Source: JAGPUQ01 sp036961295 (lineage in GTDB: Bacteria > Pseudomonadota > Gammaproteobacteria > Pseudomonadales > Porticoccaceae). From it: a stretch of DNA of 64,000 bases. Shown piece after piece: positions 16,300 through 25,693 of the stretch (positions are counted from its first letter, which is position 1; every line of letters starts with the position of its first letter). The position numbers and the translations under genes were made by a program. The notes beneath the pieces are model-generated. The model had not been told where the DNA came from. It worked only from the letters and a program-made list of their open reading frames with translations, and did not search any database. Where the stretch lies: positions 1,240,001-1,304,000 of the forward strand of contig JBALVX010000001.1 of NCBI GenBank assembly GCA_036961295.1. Reading direction: 5' to 3'.

Positions 16300-17730
16300 A
16301 TGAACAAAACACCGAATTCAGTAGCGGGTGATAGCACGCAGCGCACGATTATTTCCGTCAGCGAACTCAATCGCCGCGCCCGGCAATTGCTCGAAACCCA
16401 CTTGCCCCTGCTGTGGGTAGAGGGCGAAATCAGCAACTTTGCACGACCCTCCTCCGGCCATTGGTATTTCACCCTTAAGGACGAAAGAGCACAGGTGCGC
16501 TCGGCGATGTTTCGCAATCGCAATCAGCTGGTGCAATTTCGACCCGAGGAAGGCCAGCAAGTCCTGGTTCGCTGCCGGGTAGGCCTGTACGAGAACCGCG
16601 GCGACTATCAGCTGATCGTCGAGCATATGGAGCCGGCTGGCTTAGGTGCACTACAGCGGCAATTTGATATTTTGAAGGCCAAGCTGGAGAGCGAAGGCTT
16701 ATTCGCCGCCGATGCAAAACTACCACTGCCGGAAATGCCTCGGCATATCGGTATCATCACCTCACCCACGGGTGCCGCCGTGCGGGATATTCTGCATGTT
16801 CTGGAGCGACGTTTCCCCAGTATTCCGGTATTCATTTACCCGACCCTGGTACAGGGTAAGGCTGCCGCCGAGCAAATTGTCGCCGCCATCGAATTAGCCC
16901 ACCAACACGACCAATGCGACTTGCTTATTCTGAGCCGGGGCGGAGGTTCCCTGGAAGACCTGTGGCCCTTTAATGAAGAGCGCGTCGCGCGCGCCATCAG
17001 CACCAGTGCTATCCCGATTATTTGTGGCGTTGGCCATGAAACCGACACCACCATTGCCGATTTTGTCGCCGACGCTCGCGCGCCCACGCCCTCTGCCGCG
17101 GCTGAAATGGCGAGTCCGGATGGCCTTGAACTACTCTCGTTGTTTGCTGGCTACGAACATTGGTTTGCTCAAACCATGGGCAGCGTTATTAGCGCGCTAA
17201 ACCACCAGCTCACCGGACTACGCAAACGCCTGCGCCATCCCGGTGAACGGCTTAATCAACAAGCGCAGCACCTCGATCATCTTGAAATTCGACAGCGGCG
17301 AGCCATCCAGTCTTTGCTGTCCAGTAAACAAAGCGCGTTAAAAAATTTAGTGAGTCGCCATCGCTTGCAACATCCGGAACATCTACTCGCCGCCATGCAA
17401 ACCAGGCTGGGGGATTTACAACGACAGTTCCATAACGGTATGAATTTACAACTTGAAAGCAAGCAAAAAAGTTTAGCCAACAAGGCCTTGCTGTTGCAGG
17501 CGATCAGTCCGCTAAGTACTTTGAACCGGGGTTATGCCATTGCTCAGGGCGCTAAACAACAGGTGCTTAGCCGAGTGGTGGATACGGCAAAAGGCGAACA
17601 CATCTCGGTGATGCTTGCCGACGGGACGTTAGGCTGCACGGTAGATCAAATAAACGTCGGAGCTAATCTTTTCTCAGAAAAGAAAGCCTCAGGAAAGAAA
17701 ACTACAGGAAAGGAAACCACAAGGAAGTAA
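16300..17730 (+). CDS. xseA: exodeoxyribonuclease VII large subunit
   Basis: Large subunit of ExoVII, which degrades single-stranded DNA to oligonucleotides. An N-terminal OB-fold (VSELNRRARQLLE to VRCRVGLYENRGDYQL) is followed by the catalytic domain with the conserved GGGSLEDLW and GVGHETDTTIADFVAD, and then a long coiled coil. Length 476 is slightly above normal because of the C-terminal tail SEKKASGKKTTGKETTRK, encoded by a degenerate GGAAAG-type repeat. The peptidase gene begins 3 bp after the stop, so the two are probably co-transcribed. Confidence 0.95.
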   Translation: MNKTPNSVAGDSTQRTIISVSELNRRARQLLETHLPLLWVEGEISNFARPSSGHWYFTLKDERAQVRSAMFRNRNQLVQFRPEEGQQVLVRCRVGLYENRGDYQLIVEHMEPAGLGALQRQFDILKAKLESEGLFAADAKLPLPEMPRHIGIITSPTGAAVRDILHVLERRFPSIPVFIYPTLVQGKAAAEQIVAAIELAHQHDQCDLLILSRGGGSLEDLWPFNEERVARAISTSAIPIICGVGHETDTTIADFVADARAPTPSAAAEMASPDGLELLSLFAGYEHWFAQTMGSVISALNHQLTGLRKRLRHPGERLNQQAQHLDHLEIRQRRAIQSLLSSKQSALKNLVSRHRLQHPEHLLAAMQTRLGDLQRQFHNGMNLQLESKQKSLANKALLLQAISPLSTLNRGYAIAQGAKQQVLSRVVDTAKGEHISVMLADGTLGCTVDQINVGANLFSEKKASGKKTTGKETTRK

Positions 17731-17733
17731 AAA

Positions 17734-19671
17734 ATGAATCATAAAATTAAACAAATCACACTACGCAGACTGGCCCTCACTGCCAGCGCAATAATAACAG
17801 CCTTCATTTCAGTTCAGGCAGTCAGCCAGGACAGCGCATCCACAACAACTATCTTACATCCAACCACGTCGAATGTAGCTACATCTAGTGTAACTATGTC
17901 GAGTGCAACTGTCTGGGACTTAAGCGATCTATACGCAGACCAGCAACACTGGCAACAGGCCTTTGATAAAAGCAAACTCAGTGCGAACGCGATTAACCAG
18001 TGCCGAGGCACGCTAGCCAACAGCTCCGCTACTCTGTCGGCCTGTCTCGATACTATTTATACGAGTTACCGAGATTTACTTCGCGTTTACACCTACGCCT
18101 TTCTCCAAAAAGATACTGACCTGGCCAATTCCATTAATGGCGAACACTACACCAAAGCCCAGGGTTTGCTCAGTGAGTACAGCCAGGCCATTAGCTTTGT
18201 GGAACCAGAATTAATTGCCGTCGGGGAAAAAACTCTCACCGGCTGGCTGCAAACAGATAAGGGGCTTGCCGACTACCGGCACTTTATTCGCAACACCCTG
18301 AGAAAAAGTGACCATGTGTTATCGCCACGGGAAGAAGAAATTCTCGCCGCTGCCGACGATCCGATGAGTGCCGTCGGCAACACCTACAGCATTTTCACTA
18401 ACGCCGAACTCCCCTGGCCAGAGGTCACCCTAAGCAACGGTGAAAGCGTATCCTTACGCGCCAGTAACTACGCGAAGTATCGCAACGCAGAAAACCGCGC
18501 CGATCGAAAAATTATTTTTGACGCTTTTTTTGGCGCCTATCAAAACTATAAAGAAACCTTCGCCAGCACTCTCAGTGGCGAAGTGAAACGACACGTGTTT
18601 AGCGCTCGCATGCGCGGCTTTGATTCCTCCTTGCAACAGGCCATGGACGCCGACAATATTCCGGAAGCGGTTTACCACACCCTGGTCAGCACCGTTAACC
18701 AAAACCTCAATGCCTTACATCGCTATATGAAACTCCGCGCTAAGCGGATGGGGATTGATGACCTGCGCTACTACGATATTTATCCCTCGATTATTGAAAA
18801 CAAGCGCAGCTATTCAATCGATGATTCCAAAGCCATGCTGGTGAATGCACTGAAACCTCTTGGCAAGGAATACGGCGTACAACTGCGTCACGCCCTGGCG
18901 CAGGACTGGATGCATCAGTACCCGGCCAAAGGTAAACGCAGCGGGGCTTATGTGATGGGCGCGGCCTACGACGCACATCCTTACATGCTGCTTAACCACC
19001 TCAATAATTTCGACTCTCTAAGCACTTTCGCCCACGAGTGGGGGCACGGCATGCACACCCTGCTCAGCAACGCCGCACAACCTTTCCCGACGGCAGATTA
19101 CCCTACCTTTATTGCAGAAATTGCTTCTACGGCTAACGAGGTTCTGTTGTTTGATTACCTGCGCAGCAAAGCTCGCAATGACGAAGAGCGCCTGTTTTAT
19201 TTGTTTCAGGAATTACAGGGATTACGCGGCACCTTTTTCCGGCAAACCCAGTTTGCCGAATTCGAATTAGCCATTCATCAAGAAATAGAACGCGGCGAAG
19301 CCTTATCGGGAGACAAACTCAAGCGCATCTACGGAGATATTGTTAAGCGTTACTACGGTGAAGATCAGGGCGCGATAACCATCGATGACACTTACACGGC
19401 GGAGTGGGCTTATATTCCACACTTTTACCGCAACTTTTACGTGTATCAGTACGCCACCTCGATTTCTGCCGCGTATTATCTGACGGAAAAAATACTCGAT
19501 GGCGGCGCTACCGAACGGGAGCAATATCTGTCTATCTTAAAAGCCGGCGGCTCTGATTATCCTTACGACATTCTCAAACGTGCGGGAGTGGATATGGCCT
19601 CGCCCGAAGTTTATCTAGCCGTTATTCGGCGCTTCAATCACATCATGGATGAAATTGAAGCCTTAAAATAA
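17734..19671 (+). CDS. exported M3-family oligoendopeptidase
   Basis: Zinc metallopeptidase of the PepF/M3B type that cleaves oligopeptides. The zinc motif is HEWGH at residues 434-438. An N-terminal signal peptide (MNHKIKQITLRRLALTASAI onward, ending near residue 32 at AVSQ) suggests a periplasmic location, unlike cytoplasmic PepF of Gram-positives. Between signal peptide and enzyme lies a Ser/Thr-rich linker made of a 15-nt repeat. The gene starts 3 bp after xseA. 645 residues fits the family plus leader. Confidence 0.88.
   Translation: MNHKIKQITLRRLALTASAIITAFISVQAVSQDSASTTTILHPTTSNVATSSVTMSSATVWDLSDLYADQQHWQQAFDKSKLSANAINQCRGTLANSSATLSACLDTIYTSYRDLLRVYTYAFLQKDTDLANSINGEHYTKAQGLLSEYSQAISFVEPELIAVGEKTLTGWLQTDKGLADYRHFIRNTLRKSDHVLSPREEEILAAADDPMSAVGNTYSIFTNAELPWPEVTLSNGESVSLRASNYAKYRNAENRADRKIIFDAFFGAYQNYKETFASTLSGEVKRHVFSARMRGFDSSLQQAMDADNIPEAVYHTLVSTVNQNLNALHRYMKLRAKRMGIDDLRYYDIYPSIIENKRSYSIDDSKAMLVNALKPLGKEYGVQLRHALAQDWMHQYPAKGKRSGAYVMGAAYDAHPYMLLNHLNNFDSLSTFAHEWGHGMHTLLSNAAQPFPTADYPTFIAEIASTANEVLLFDYLRSKARNDEERLFYLFQELQGLRGTFFRQTQFAEFELAIHQEIERGEALSGDKLKRIYGDIVKRYYGEDQGAITIDDTYTAEWAYIPHFYRNFYVYQYATSISAAYYLTEKILDGGATEREQYLSILKAGGSDYPYDILKRAGVDMASPEVYLAVIRRFNHIMDEIEALK
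17869..17913 (+). repeat. 15-nt x3 in-frame repeat after M3 peptidase signal peptide
   Basis: Units TCGAATGTAGCTACA, TCTAGTGTAACTATG and TCGAGTGCAACTGTC encode SNVAT, SSVTM and SSATV, residues 46-60, immediately before the conserved WDLSDLY start of the enzyme. Confidence 0.8.
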
Positions 19672-19685
19672 TAATATTCCAGCGC

Positions 19686-21923
19686 TCATACAGCACCATC
19701 CGAGATAATATGAATATCCCGCTGTGGAAATGGAATCGAAATATTGTGGCTACGAAACTTTTCATCAATAGCGAAGTTAAGCTCGCTCTCAATTTCCAGT
19801 TTCCTGGCTACATCCTGGATAAAGACGCGTAATTCAAAGTTCAGAGCACTGTCGCCAAAGCCTCTGAATAACACTTTAGGTGATTTATCCCCAAAGTGCT
19901 TGAGCACGACTGAATTTTCCTCGGCCACCTCATTCAACATGCTTTCTACTAAACGAACATCACTTCCGTAGGCAACGCCGATCGGAATAATGATGCGCCC
20001 ATGCACATCTCGCAAGGTTACGTTTGAGACCTGCTGAGAAATAAATTCGGCATTGGGCACTATCACGTCGGAGCCATCAAAGGTACGAATCTCTGTAGAA
20101 CGTACGCGTATTTTTTTGACCCGCCCTTCGGTGCCACCGACTTTAACCCAGTCCCCACGCCTGACCGGCCGCTCAAACAACAAAATAATACCGGATACAA
20201 AATTATTCACAATGTTTTGTAATCCGAAACCAATACCTAGCGATAGCGCACCGGCAACAAAAGCCAGGCTGGTTAAGTTCACCCCTGCGGCACTAAGCCC
20301 CATCAAAATAGCGACGGCAAAGCCCACATAACTCAACAGGGTGATGGTTGCTTCACGCGCTGCCGGATCCAGTACCAGGCTGCGTTTCAGGGATCTATCT
20401 GCAGCCTGTCGAACCGCTCGAAACACCATCAGCAGCACGGCAATTACAAATATGCCAAACAATAACTTGACCGGAGAAACATGTATGGCACCTAACTCAA
20501 AGCCATCGACAAAATATTCCACCACCAGCGCAAAGCCCGTGGACGACACTCCCCAGGCATGTAACAGTGCAATGCCAACCAGCCCAAACAGTCCCAGCGT
20601 TAAAAACAAACGCACCCACATCAGTCCTGGCCAGGGAGCACCTTTTTCCACGCCCATGATGCGACGCGCTTCGTCTCGAATGGGGCCACCGCCTTGATCA
20701 ATAGCATTCAAGGCATCGCGAATCATCCAGCGTGTTATCCGGTATAGCGTCAGCGCCGCCAATGACCCGGTTATACCGAAGATCAAATATTGCACAAGAT
20801 TATGGAGACCGACAATTTCGGCAAGCCACAGACCAAGGAGCAATACCACCCCAACCTTAAAGCCCAATGCTGATATTTTTTCCCGTGAAAACACGCCGGC
20901 AAAACACCGAAATATATTTGCTAATACGATGAAGGTAGCGGTAAACAAGGTGATATGCAGCAAACCACCAAACTGGATATTTACAAATTCAAAAAAACCA
21001 CTTTCAAATAACAGATAAGTAGCCGCTAGAATAGAAACTAAAACGTTGAGAGAGAAAATCGGAAACCGCGTTATTTGATCCGGGAGCTCAAGAGCAAGCA
21101 CCTGCTTTATCCAGCGGATCATCACAAAGGCGGACAATAAACCTGCGATGACCAGTGCCGTTAGACTATAAGAATTAGTCAGGGAATATCCGGCGTGCAC
21201 CAAAGCCATTAATACCAGGCTATAAACAGGTAACAACCAGAGGGCCTGCTTACCCAAAATCACGCGCAATAATTGACCGCTGGTGCCCCCCTCCCGTTCA
21301 TCGACCGCCAGGCTCTGCTCATATTTTAGTGCTTTGCTGCGCAATCCAAAACCGATTGCCGTTGCCACCAACAACAAAATGCCCAGAAATATAAAGTCGC
21401 TAAGCTTAATCTCGCTTAAATCTCCCAGTACGCCTTTAAATTTAAATAATTTAAAGGGCTCAAAATCGAACTCCGACAGCAATACAAAGATATTCGCCTG
21501 CTTAGTCAGCAAGCGCCCCTTCAATCGCTGCTGTTGTTTTTTATTAAGCTCATCCACCAGGACATTGGCTTGTCGATTCAGCGACTCGCAAGTTTCCAGG
21601 GTTTTTCGAGCCTGGGAACTGAGTTTGATCCGCTCTGCCGTATCGCTGCCCCCGGACTCTGTAGCAAGCGCCGAAGCTTGCTGATCTTTCAATTCGCTCA
21701 GCGTCTTGCGCTGATCTACCATGCAGTCTGCCGCAGCGGTGCGTAAAGAAACCGCGCTAACCAAGAGGCCATCCAGGATCTGCGCAGACACCGAACCTTT
21801 GACCTGATTATCAATACGGTTAAATTCTTTTTTTAGTGTTTTGACGGTATCTTCAGCACACAGCAAGGGGTTCGCAAATAGACAAGCGAGTAGCAGCACC
21901 GATAGAGGGAAATATTTTTTCAT
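19686..21923 (-). CDS. MscS-family mechanosensitive channel, long form
   Basis: Inner-membrane channel opened by membrane tension during osmotic downshift. It has a signal peptide (MKKYFPLSVLLLACLFANP), then a coiled-coil periplasmic region to about residue 160, about ten predicted membrane spans, and a C-terminal MscS core with the pore helix region and IVNNFVSGIILLFERPVRRGDWV. 745 residues places it with the large MscK/YbdG-like relatives and not with 286-residue MscS. I start at ATG 21923 because it opens a clean signal peptide. Convergent with the peptidase gene, 14 bp apart. Confidence 0.88.
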   Translation of the reverse strand: MKKYFPLSVLLLACLFANPLLCAEDTVKTLKKEFNRIDNQVKGSVSAQILDGLLVSAVSLRTAAADCMVDQRKTLSELKDQQASALATESGGSDTAERIKLSSQARKTLETCESLNRQANVLVDELNKKQQQRLKGRLLTKQANIFVLLSEFDFEPFKLFKFKGVLGDLSEIKLSDFIFLGILLLVATAIGFGLRSKALKYEQSLAVDEREGGTSGQLLRVILGKQALWLLPVYSLVLMALVHAGYSLTNSYSLTALVIAGLLSAFVMIRWIKQVLALELPDQITRFPIFSLNVLVSILAATYLLFESGFFEFVNIQFGGLLHITLFTATFIVLANIFRCFAGVFSREKISALGFKVGVVLLLGLWLAEIVGLHNLVQYLIFGITGSLAALTLYRITRWMIRDALNAIDQGGGPIRDEARRIMGVEKGAPWPGLMWVRLFLTLGLFGLVGIALLHAWGVSSTGFALVVEYFVDGFELGAIHVSPVKLLFGIFVIAVLLMVFRAVRQAADRSLKRSLVLDPAAREATITLLSYVGFAVAILMGLSAAGVNLTSLAFVAGALSLGIGFGLQNIVNNFVSGIILLFERPVRRGDWVKVGGTEGRVKKIRVRSTEIRTFDGSDVIVPNAEFISQQVSNVTLRDVHGRIIIPIGVAYGSDVRLVESMLNEVAEENSVVLKHFGDKSPKVLFRGFGDSALNFELRVFIQDVARKLEIESELNFAIDEKFRSHNISIPFPQRDIHIISDGAV

Positions 21924-21996
21924 GGCTGGCAGTATCCTAATCAATAGTGCAAGAATCAACAAACCGCACCACTAAGAGGCTTAACTCTACAGGCGA

Positions 21997-23400
21997 TTAT
22001 TTGCCTTTATAATGCTTGAAAGCTCTGCGTTTTTTCGCAATCTGACTTGCGCTCAGTTTATTTTTACGCCCGGCAAAGGGATTATCACCCGATTTTAATT
22101 GAATAGTGATCGGTGTGCCGTGTAGATCAAGTGCCCGGCGAAAGGTTTTTTCCAGATAACGGACATAGTGCTTGGGCACTTCGTTAACCTGATTGCCGTG
22201 AATCACAATTACCGGAGGATTTTTTCCGCCGGGATGGGCGTAGCGCAACTTGATACGACGCCCCCGTACCAGGGGAGGCTCGTGATCGGCCACGGCATCT
22301 TCCAATATCCGAGTGAGAAAATTAGTACTGAGTTTGTCGGTAGCCGAGTGGTAGGCGCGCTCGATGGATTTGTAAAGATTACCCACACCCGTGCCGTGTA
22401 GCGCGGAGATAAAATGTAGATCGACAAAATCTGCAAAGCGTAAGCGCCGCTCTAACTCGCGCTTAACCCATTCGCGCTGCCCGTCTTCCAGGCCATCCCA
22501 TTTATTAATACCGACAACCAGGGCCCGCCCGGCATCGATGCAATAACCCAGCAAATGCAGGTCCTGCTCCACCAGCCCCTCGCTGGCATCTATCAGCAGC
22601 ACCGCGACGTTAGAATCGTCGATGGCTTGCAGGGTTTTTACGATAGAAAACTTTTCAATGCTGAGTTTAATATTTTTTCGCTTCCGAACGCCCGCGGTAT
22701 CAATCAGGGTGTAGGGTTTTCCGGCGCGCTCGTAGTGAATATAAATACTGTCGCGGGTAGTACCCGGCTCGTCGAACACCACCACGCGATCGTCGCCCAA
22801 CAGGCGATTAACTAAAGTAGACTTGCCCACATTGGGGCGGCCCACTACCGCTATTTTAATACCGCCCTTATCTTCCAAAGCACTGCCAGCAGCACCTGCA
22901 GCCGATGTATCCGGAAAATGAGCCAGCACGTCAGTCATCAGCGCTTTGACACCGCGCCCCTGATTGGCGGTAATCGGATATAAATTCGCAAAACCGAGGG
23001 TGTAAAAATCTGCCAGCGCAACGTCGGGGTTCGAGCCATCGATTTTATTGGCCACGATATACACGGGTATGGTTTTTTTGCGCAGGATCTCTACTAGCGC
23101 AGCGTCCGTCGGCGTTAAGCCGTCTTTGCAGTCGACGATAAACAAAATAACATCGGCTTCTTCCATGGCGAGAAAAGATTGGTTCGCCATCGCGCTATCG
23201 ATGCCCTCTTCTTCACCGGTGATACCGCCGGTATCAATCGCGATAAAACGTTTGTCGAAGAGTTCACCTTCACCGTACTTGCGATCTCGAGTCAGCCCCG
23301 AATAATCGGCCACCAGTGCATCCCGCGCTGTGGTGAGGCGGTTAAATAGCGTGGACTTACCCACATTGGGTCGCCCTACCAGGGCAATAACGGGAATCAT
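21997..23400 (-). CDS. der: ribosome biogenesis GTPase Der
   Basis: Essential double GTPase (EngA) for 50S subunit maturation. Two G domains each show a Walker A: GRPNVGKSTLFN near the N-terminus and GRPNVGKSTLVN near residue 190, with DTGG and DTAG G3 motifs, NKID and NKWD G4 motifs, and a C-terminal KH-like domain. ATG 23400 gives MIPVIALVGRPN as in E. coli; a TTG two codons earlier is less likely. 467 residues. Downstream of bamB, as in E. coli and Pseudomonas. Confidence 0.96.
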   Translation of the reverse strand: MIPVIALVGRPNVGKSTLFNRLTTARDALVADYSGLTRDRKYGEGELFDKRFIAIDTGGITGEEEGIDSAMANQSFLAMEEADVILFIVDCKDGLTPTDAALVEILRKKTIPVYIVANKIDGSNPDVALADFYTLGFANLYPITANQGRGVKALMTDVLAHFPDTSAAGAAGSALEDKGGIKIAVVGRPNVGKSTLVNRLLGDDRVVVFDEPGTTRDSIYIHYERAGKPYTLIDTAGVRKRKNIKLSIEKFSIVKTLQAIDDSNVAVLLIDASEGLVEQDLHLLGYCIDAGRALVVGINKWDGLEDGQREWVKRELERRLRFADFVDLHFISALHGTGVGNLYKSIERAYHSATDKLSTNFLTRILEDAVADHEPPLVRGRRIKLRYAHPGGKNPPVIVIHGNQVNEVPKHYVRYLEKTFRRALDLHGTPITIQLKSGDNPFAGRKNKLSASQIAKKRRAFKHYKGK

Positions 23401-23619
23401 AAACAATAGACCGTGGAAGAAGACGGGTGGCGGATTAAAACTAATCGGCGCGATTTAGCGGTGCTGGTTTAATAGCGTAAAACGACCGCACAAGATTAAT
23501 CATTCTGTTTTAAGCCGCGTAGTATTAATTACCCGGCGATTAATAAACGTCCGCCACTGCAGCGCTTATTTGTTCTTTACAGCTCTTTGTCTTTAAAGCT
23601 CTATATCCTTTACTACTCT

Positions 23620-24789
23620 TTAATCCTTTGTAGAGTAGGCCGACAAGTTACCGCTGTTATCGAGCACGTACAGTGTATCGCCATCGCCAACCATGGGAAC
23701 GCTAACGCCGTCGCCATCAACTTTGGTGCGCGCGACAAAAGTACCATCCGTCTGGGATAACAAATGTAAATAACCCTCGGCATCGGTAAGCGCTACCGCG
23801 CCGCCCACAGTTAAAGGGGCGCTCAGGTTGCGAAGTGTTAATTTATCGTTGCTCCACAATACCTGACCACTGTTGCCACGCAGGGCCTGTACCCTATCGG
23901 TATCGTCGACCACGTAGACCTGGCCAAGACCGTAACCGGGGGAGACGTGGCTAGAATAGGCTTGCCCCCACAACTCGCGGCCATTGCCACGGCTGTATGC
24001 CCCCGTGCGGCCCTGATAACTGCTTGCGTAAATAACATCGTTGTAAAGAACCGGCGTACTTACGTCGACCATGCGCTCCAGCTCGGTTCGACCTTTAGGG
24101 ATCGCCACACGCGCCTCCCACAGCACCGAACCCGATACCGGCTCCAGCGCCACTAGTTTGCCATTGGCAAAACCACTGACCACCATGGTGTCCAGTACCA
24201 GTGGTGCTGCAGTACCGCGCAGTGACAATACCGGCACGTCGGTTTCATACTGCCAGAGTTTGTCGCCGCTGCTGATCGACAAGCCCACCAGTTTTGCGTC
24301 CTGAGTTTGCACTATCACTACCGAAGAGTTTGCCCCGGGAGACGACAAAATCTCACTGCTCAGTGCCGCGCGCCAACGCTCTTCACCAGAATCTGCGTTG
24401 AGAGCAATGACTTCACCGTTATTGTTGCCCACCACCACCACACCGCCACCAACACCAACGCCGCCGGTTAACAGGGTATCCAGATCAACACGCCAAAGTA
24501 CGTCACCATTGTGTTTGTCGAGAGCCCCAACTTTGCCTTCCCGGGTTGCGGCATACACTACCTCAGCAGTGACGGTAGGAACCAGAGACGCCTCGTGACT
24601 CTGCTGTCCCTTACCAATACCCGTGCGCCAAAGTTTGATTAACTTCACCTGGGCATCGAAGTCCTGGAGCTGAGCGGCCTGAGCTGTTTCATCATCGTCG
24701 TTACCGGCGTGAGTATCGCCTTCCCAAAATTTTAAGCTGCTGCACGCCGACAACATTAATACCAGTGTTAATAATACAAACCTGCTCAT
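23620..24789 (-). CDS. bamB: outer-membrane assembly lipoprotein BamB
   Basis: Periplasmic beta-propeller lipoprotein of the BAM complex that inserts beta-barrel proteins. A type II signal peptide ends in the lipobox LSAC at residues 13-16. PQQ-like propeller repeats follow (GKVGALDKHNGDVLWR, NGEVIALNADSGEERWR, NGKLVALEPVSGSVLWE and others). 389 residues matches the family. Overlaps the yfgM-like gene by 4 bp (ATGA). The sequence downstream of its stop is again a loose AAAGAG-type repeat (about 23560-23620). Confidence 0.94.
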   Translation of the reverse strand: MSRFVLLTLVLMLSACSSLKFWEGDTHAGNDDDETAQAAQLQDFDAQVKLIKLWRTGIGKGQQSHEASLVPTVTAEVVYAATREGKVGALDKHNGDVLWRVDLDTLLTGGVGVGGGVVVVGNNNGEVIALNADSGEERWRAALSSEILSSPGANSSVVIVQTQDAKLVGLSISSGDKLWQYETDVPVLSLRGTAAPLVLDTMVVSGFANGKLVALEPVSGSVLWEARVAIPKGRTELERMVDVSTPVLYNDVIYASSYQGRTGAYSRGNGRELWGQAYSSHVSPGYGLGQVYVVDDTDRVQALRGNSGQVLWSNDKLTLRNLSAPLTVGGAVALTDAEGYLHLLSQTDGTFVARTKVDGDGVSVPMVGDGDTLYVLDNSGNLSAYSTKD

Positions 24790-25562
24790 TGGTTTTCCTC
24801 TACGTCAGCGTTTGCGTCGCTATCGCTGGTTTCTGTGGTGCTGATTTCTGTGGTGGTGCTAGTTTCCGTGGAGCCAGGCTCAATATCGCCCGAGAGCGTC
24901 TTCTCCGCAGGCAAAACCTGATTCAGCTTAATTTCGAGCAAGGGCTTCAGCATCGCATCCTGCGCTGTTAGCCCATCCAGTGCCGACTGGTAGGCCGCAC
25001 GTGCTGCAGCGGTGTCGCCACGCAAAAAATAAATATCGCCACGCGCCTCGGCTAATCCCGTCACCAGAGCATCAGGCGCTTTGCCCTCGGCGAGGGCAAG
25101 TGCATCGTCATAGCGTTCGGCAGAGGACAGCACTCTCACCAGACGCAGGCGGGCAATATCGGCCAGCGCATCGTCCTTGCTGGTCTCCATAACCCACTCC
25201 AGCTCGGTGTTTGCTGCATCGAGGTCATCCCGCGCTACAGCCAGCTTAGCCAGCATTAAACCCGCTAAGGCACCATATTGCCGACCTCCATGTTCGGTCT
25301 TAAGTTGATTCGCCGCTTCGGTCATTGCGGCCAACTGCTCTTCGCTCAGCTCCACTACCGATGCTCCCGCCAAAGGCTCGACCATTTGCAGGTACACCAG
25401 AGATCCCGCGCTAGACTTTTCTTGCCGCGCGCCCTGCCAATGTTGCCAACCAAACCAGCCACCCAAACCTAGCACTAATGCCAGCGCAATGGGCAAGCCA
25501 TTTTCCTGCCACCACCGCTTGAAGGCTTCGAGTTGCTCGTCTTCTTCGATATGATCTGCCAT
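24786..25562 (-). CDS. yfgM: YfgM-like membrane-anchored TPR protein
   Basis: Inner-membrane protein with a cytoplasmic N-terminus, one span (LPIALALVLGLGGWFGWQHW, about residues 24-43) and periplasmic tetratricopeptide-like helices. The family partners the SecYEG/PpiD chaperone network. 258 residues is longer than the 206 of E. coli because of a low-complexity Thr/Ser/Glu tail (STETSTTTEISTTETS) encoded by a degenerate TTTCTGTGGTG-type repeat. Located between hisS and bamB, the conserved place of yfgM, with an ATGA overlap with bamB. Confidence 0.88.
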   Translation of the reverse strand: MADHIEEDEQLEAFKRWWQENGLPIALALVLGLGGWFGWQHWQGARQEKSSAGSLVYLQMVEPLAGASVVELSEEQLAAMTEAANQLKTEHGGRQYGALAGLMLAKLAVARDDLDAANTELEWVMETSKDDALADIARLRLVRVLSSAERYDDALALAEGKAPDALVTGLAEARGDIYFLRGDTAAARAAYQSALDGLTAQDAMLKPLLEIKLNQVLPAEKTLSGDIEPGSTETSTTTEISTTETSDSDANADVEENQ

Positions 25563-25693
25563 ACCCTTCTTTACACCTGTTTGTTGTCGTAAATTGTTTG
25601 TTGTTAATTACCGTGAATCAAATCCGTGTTTACTTTTAAGCGTTTGCCGGTTTGCTTATTAAGCTCCCGCCGCAGTTCCTGAACAGCCCCACT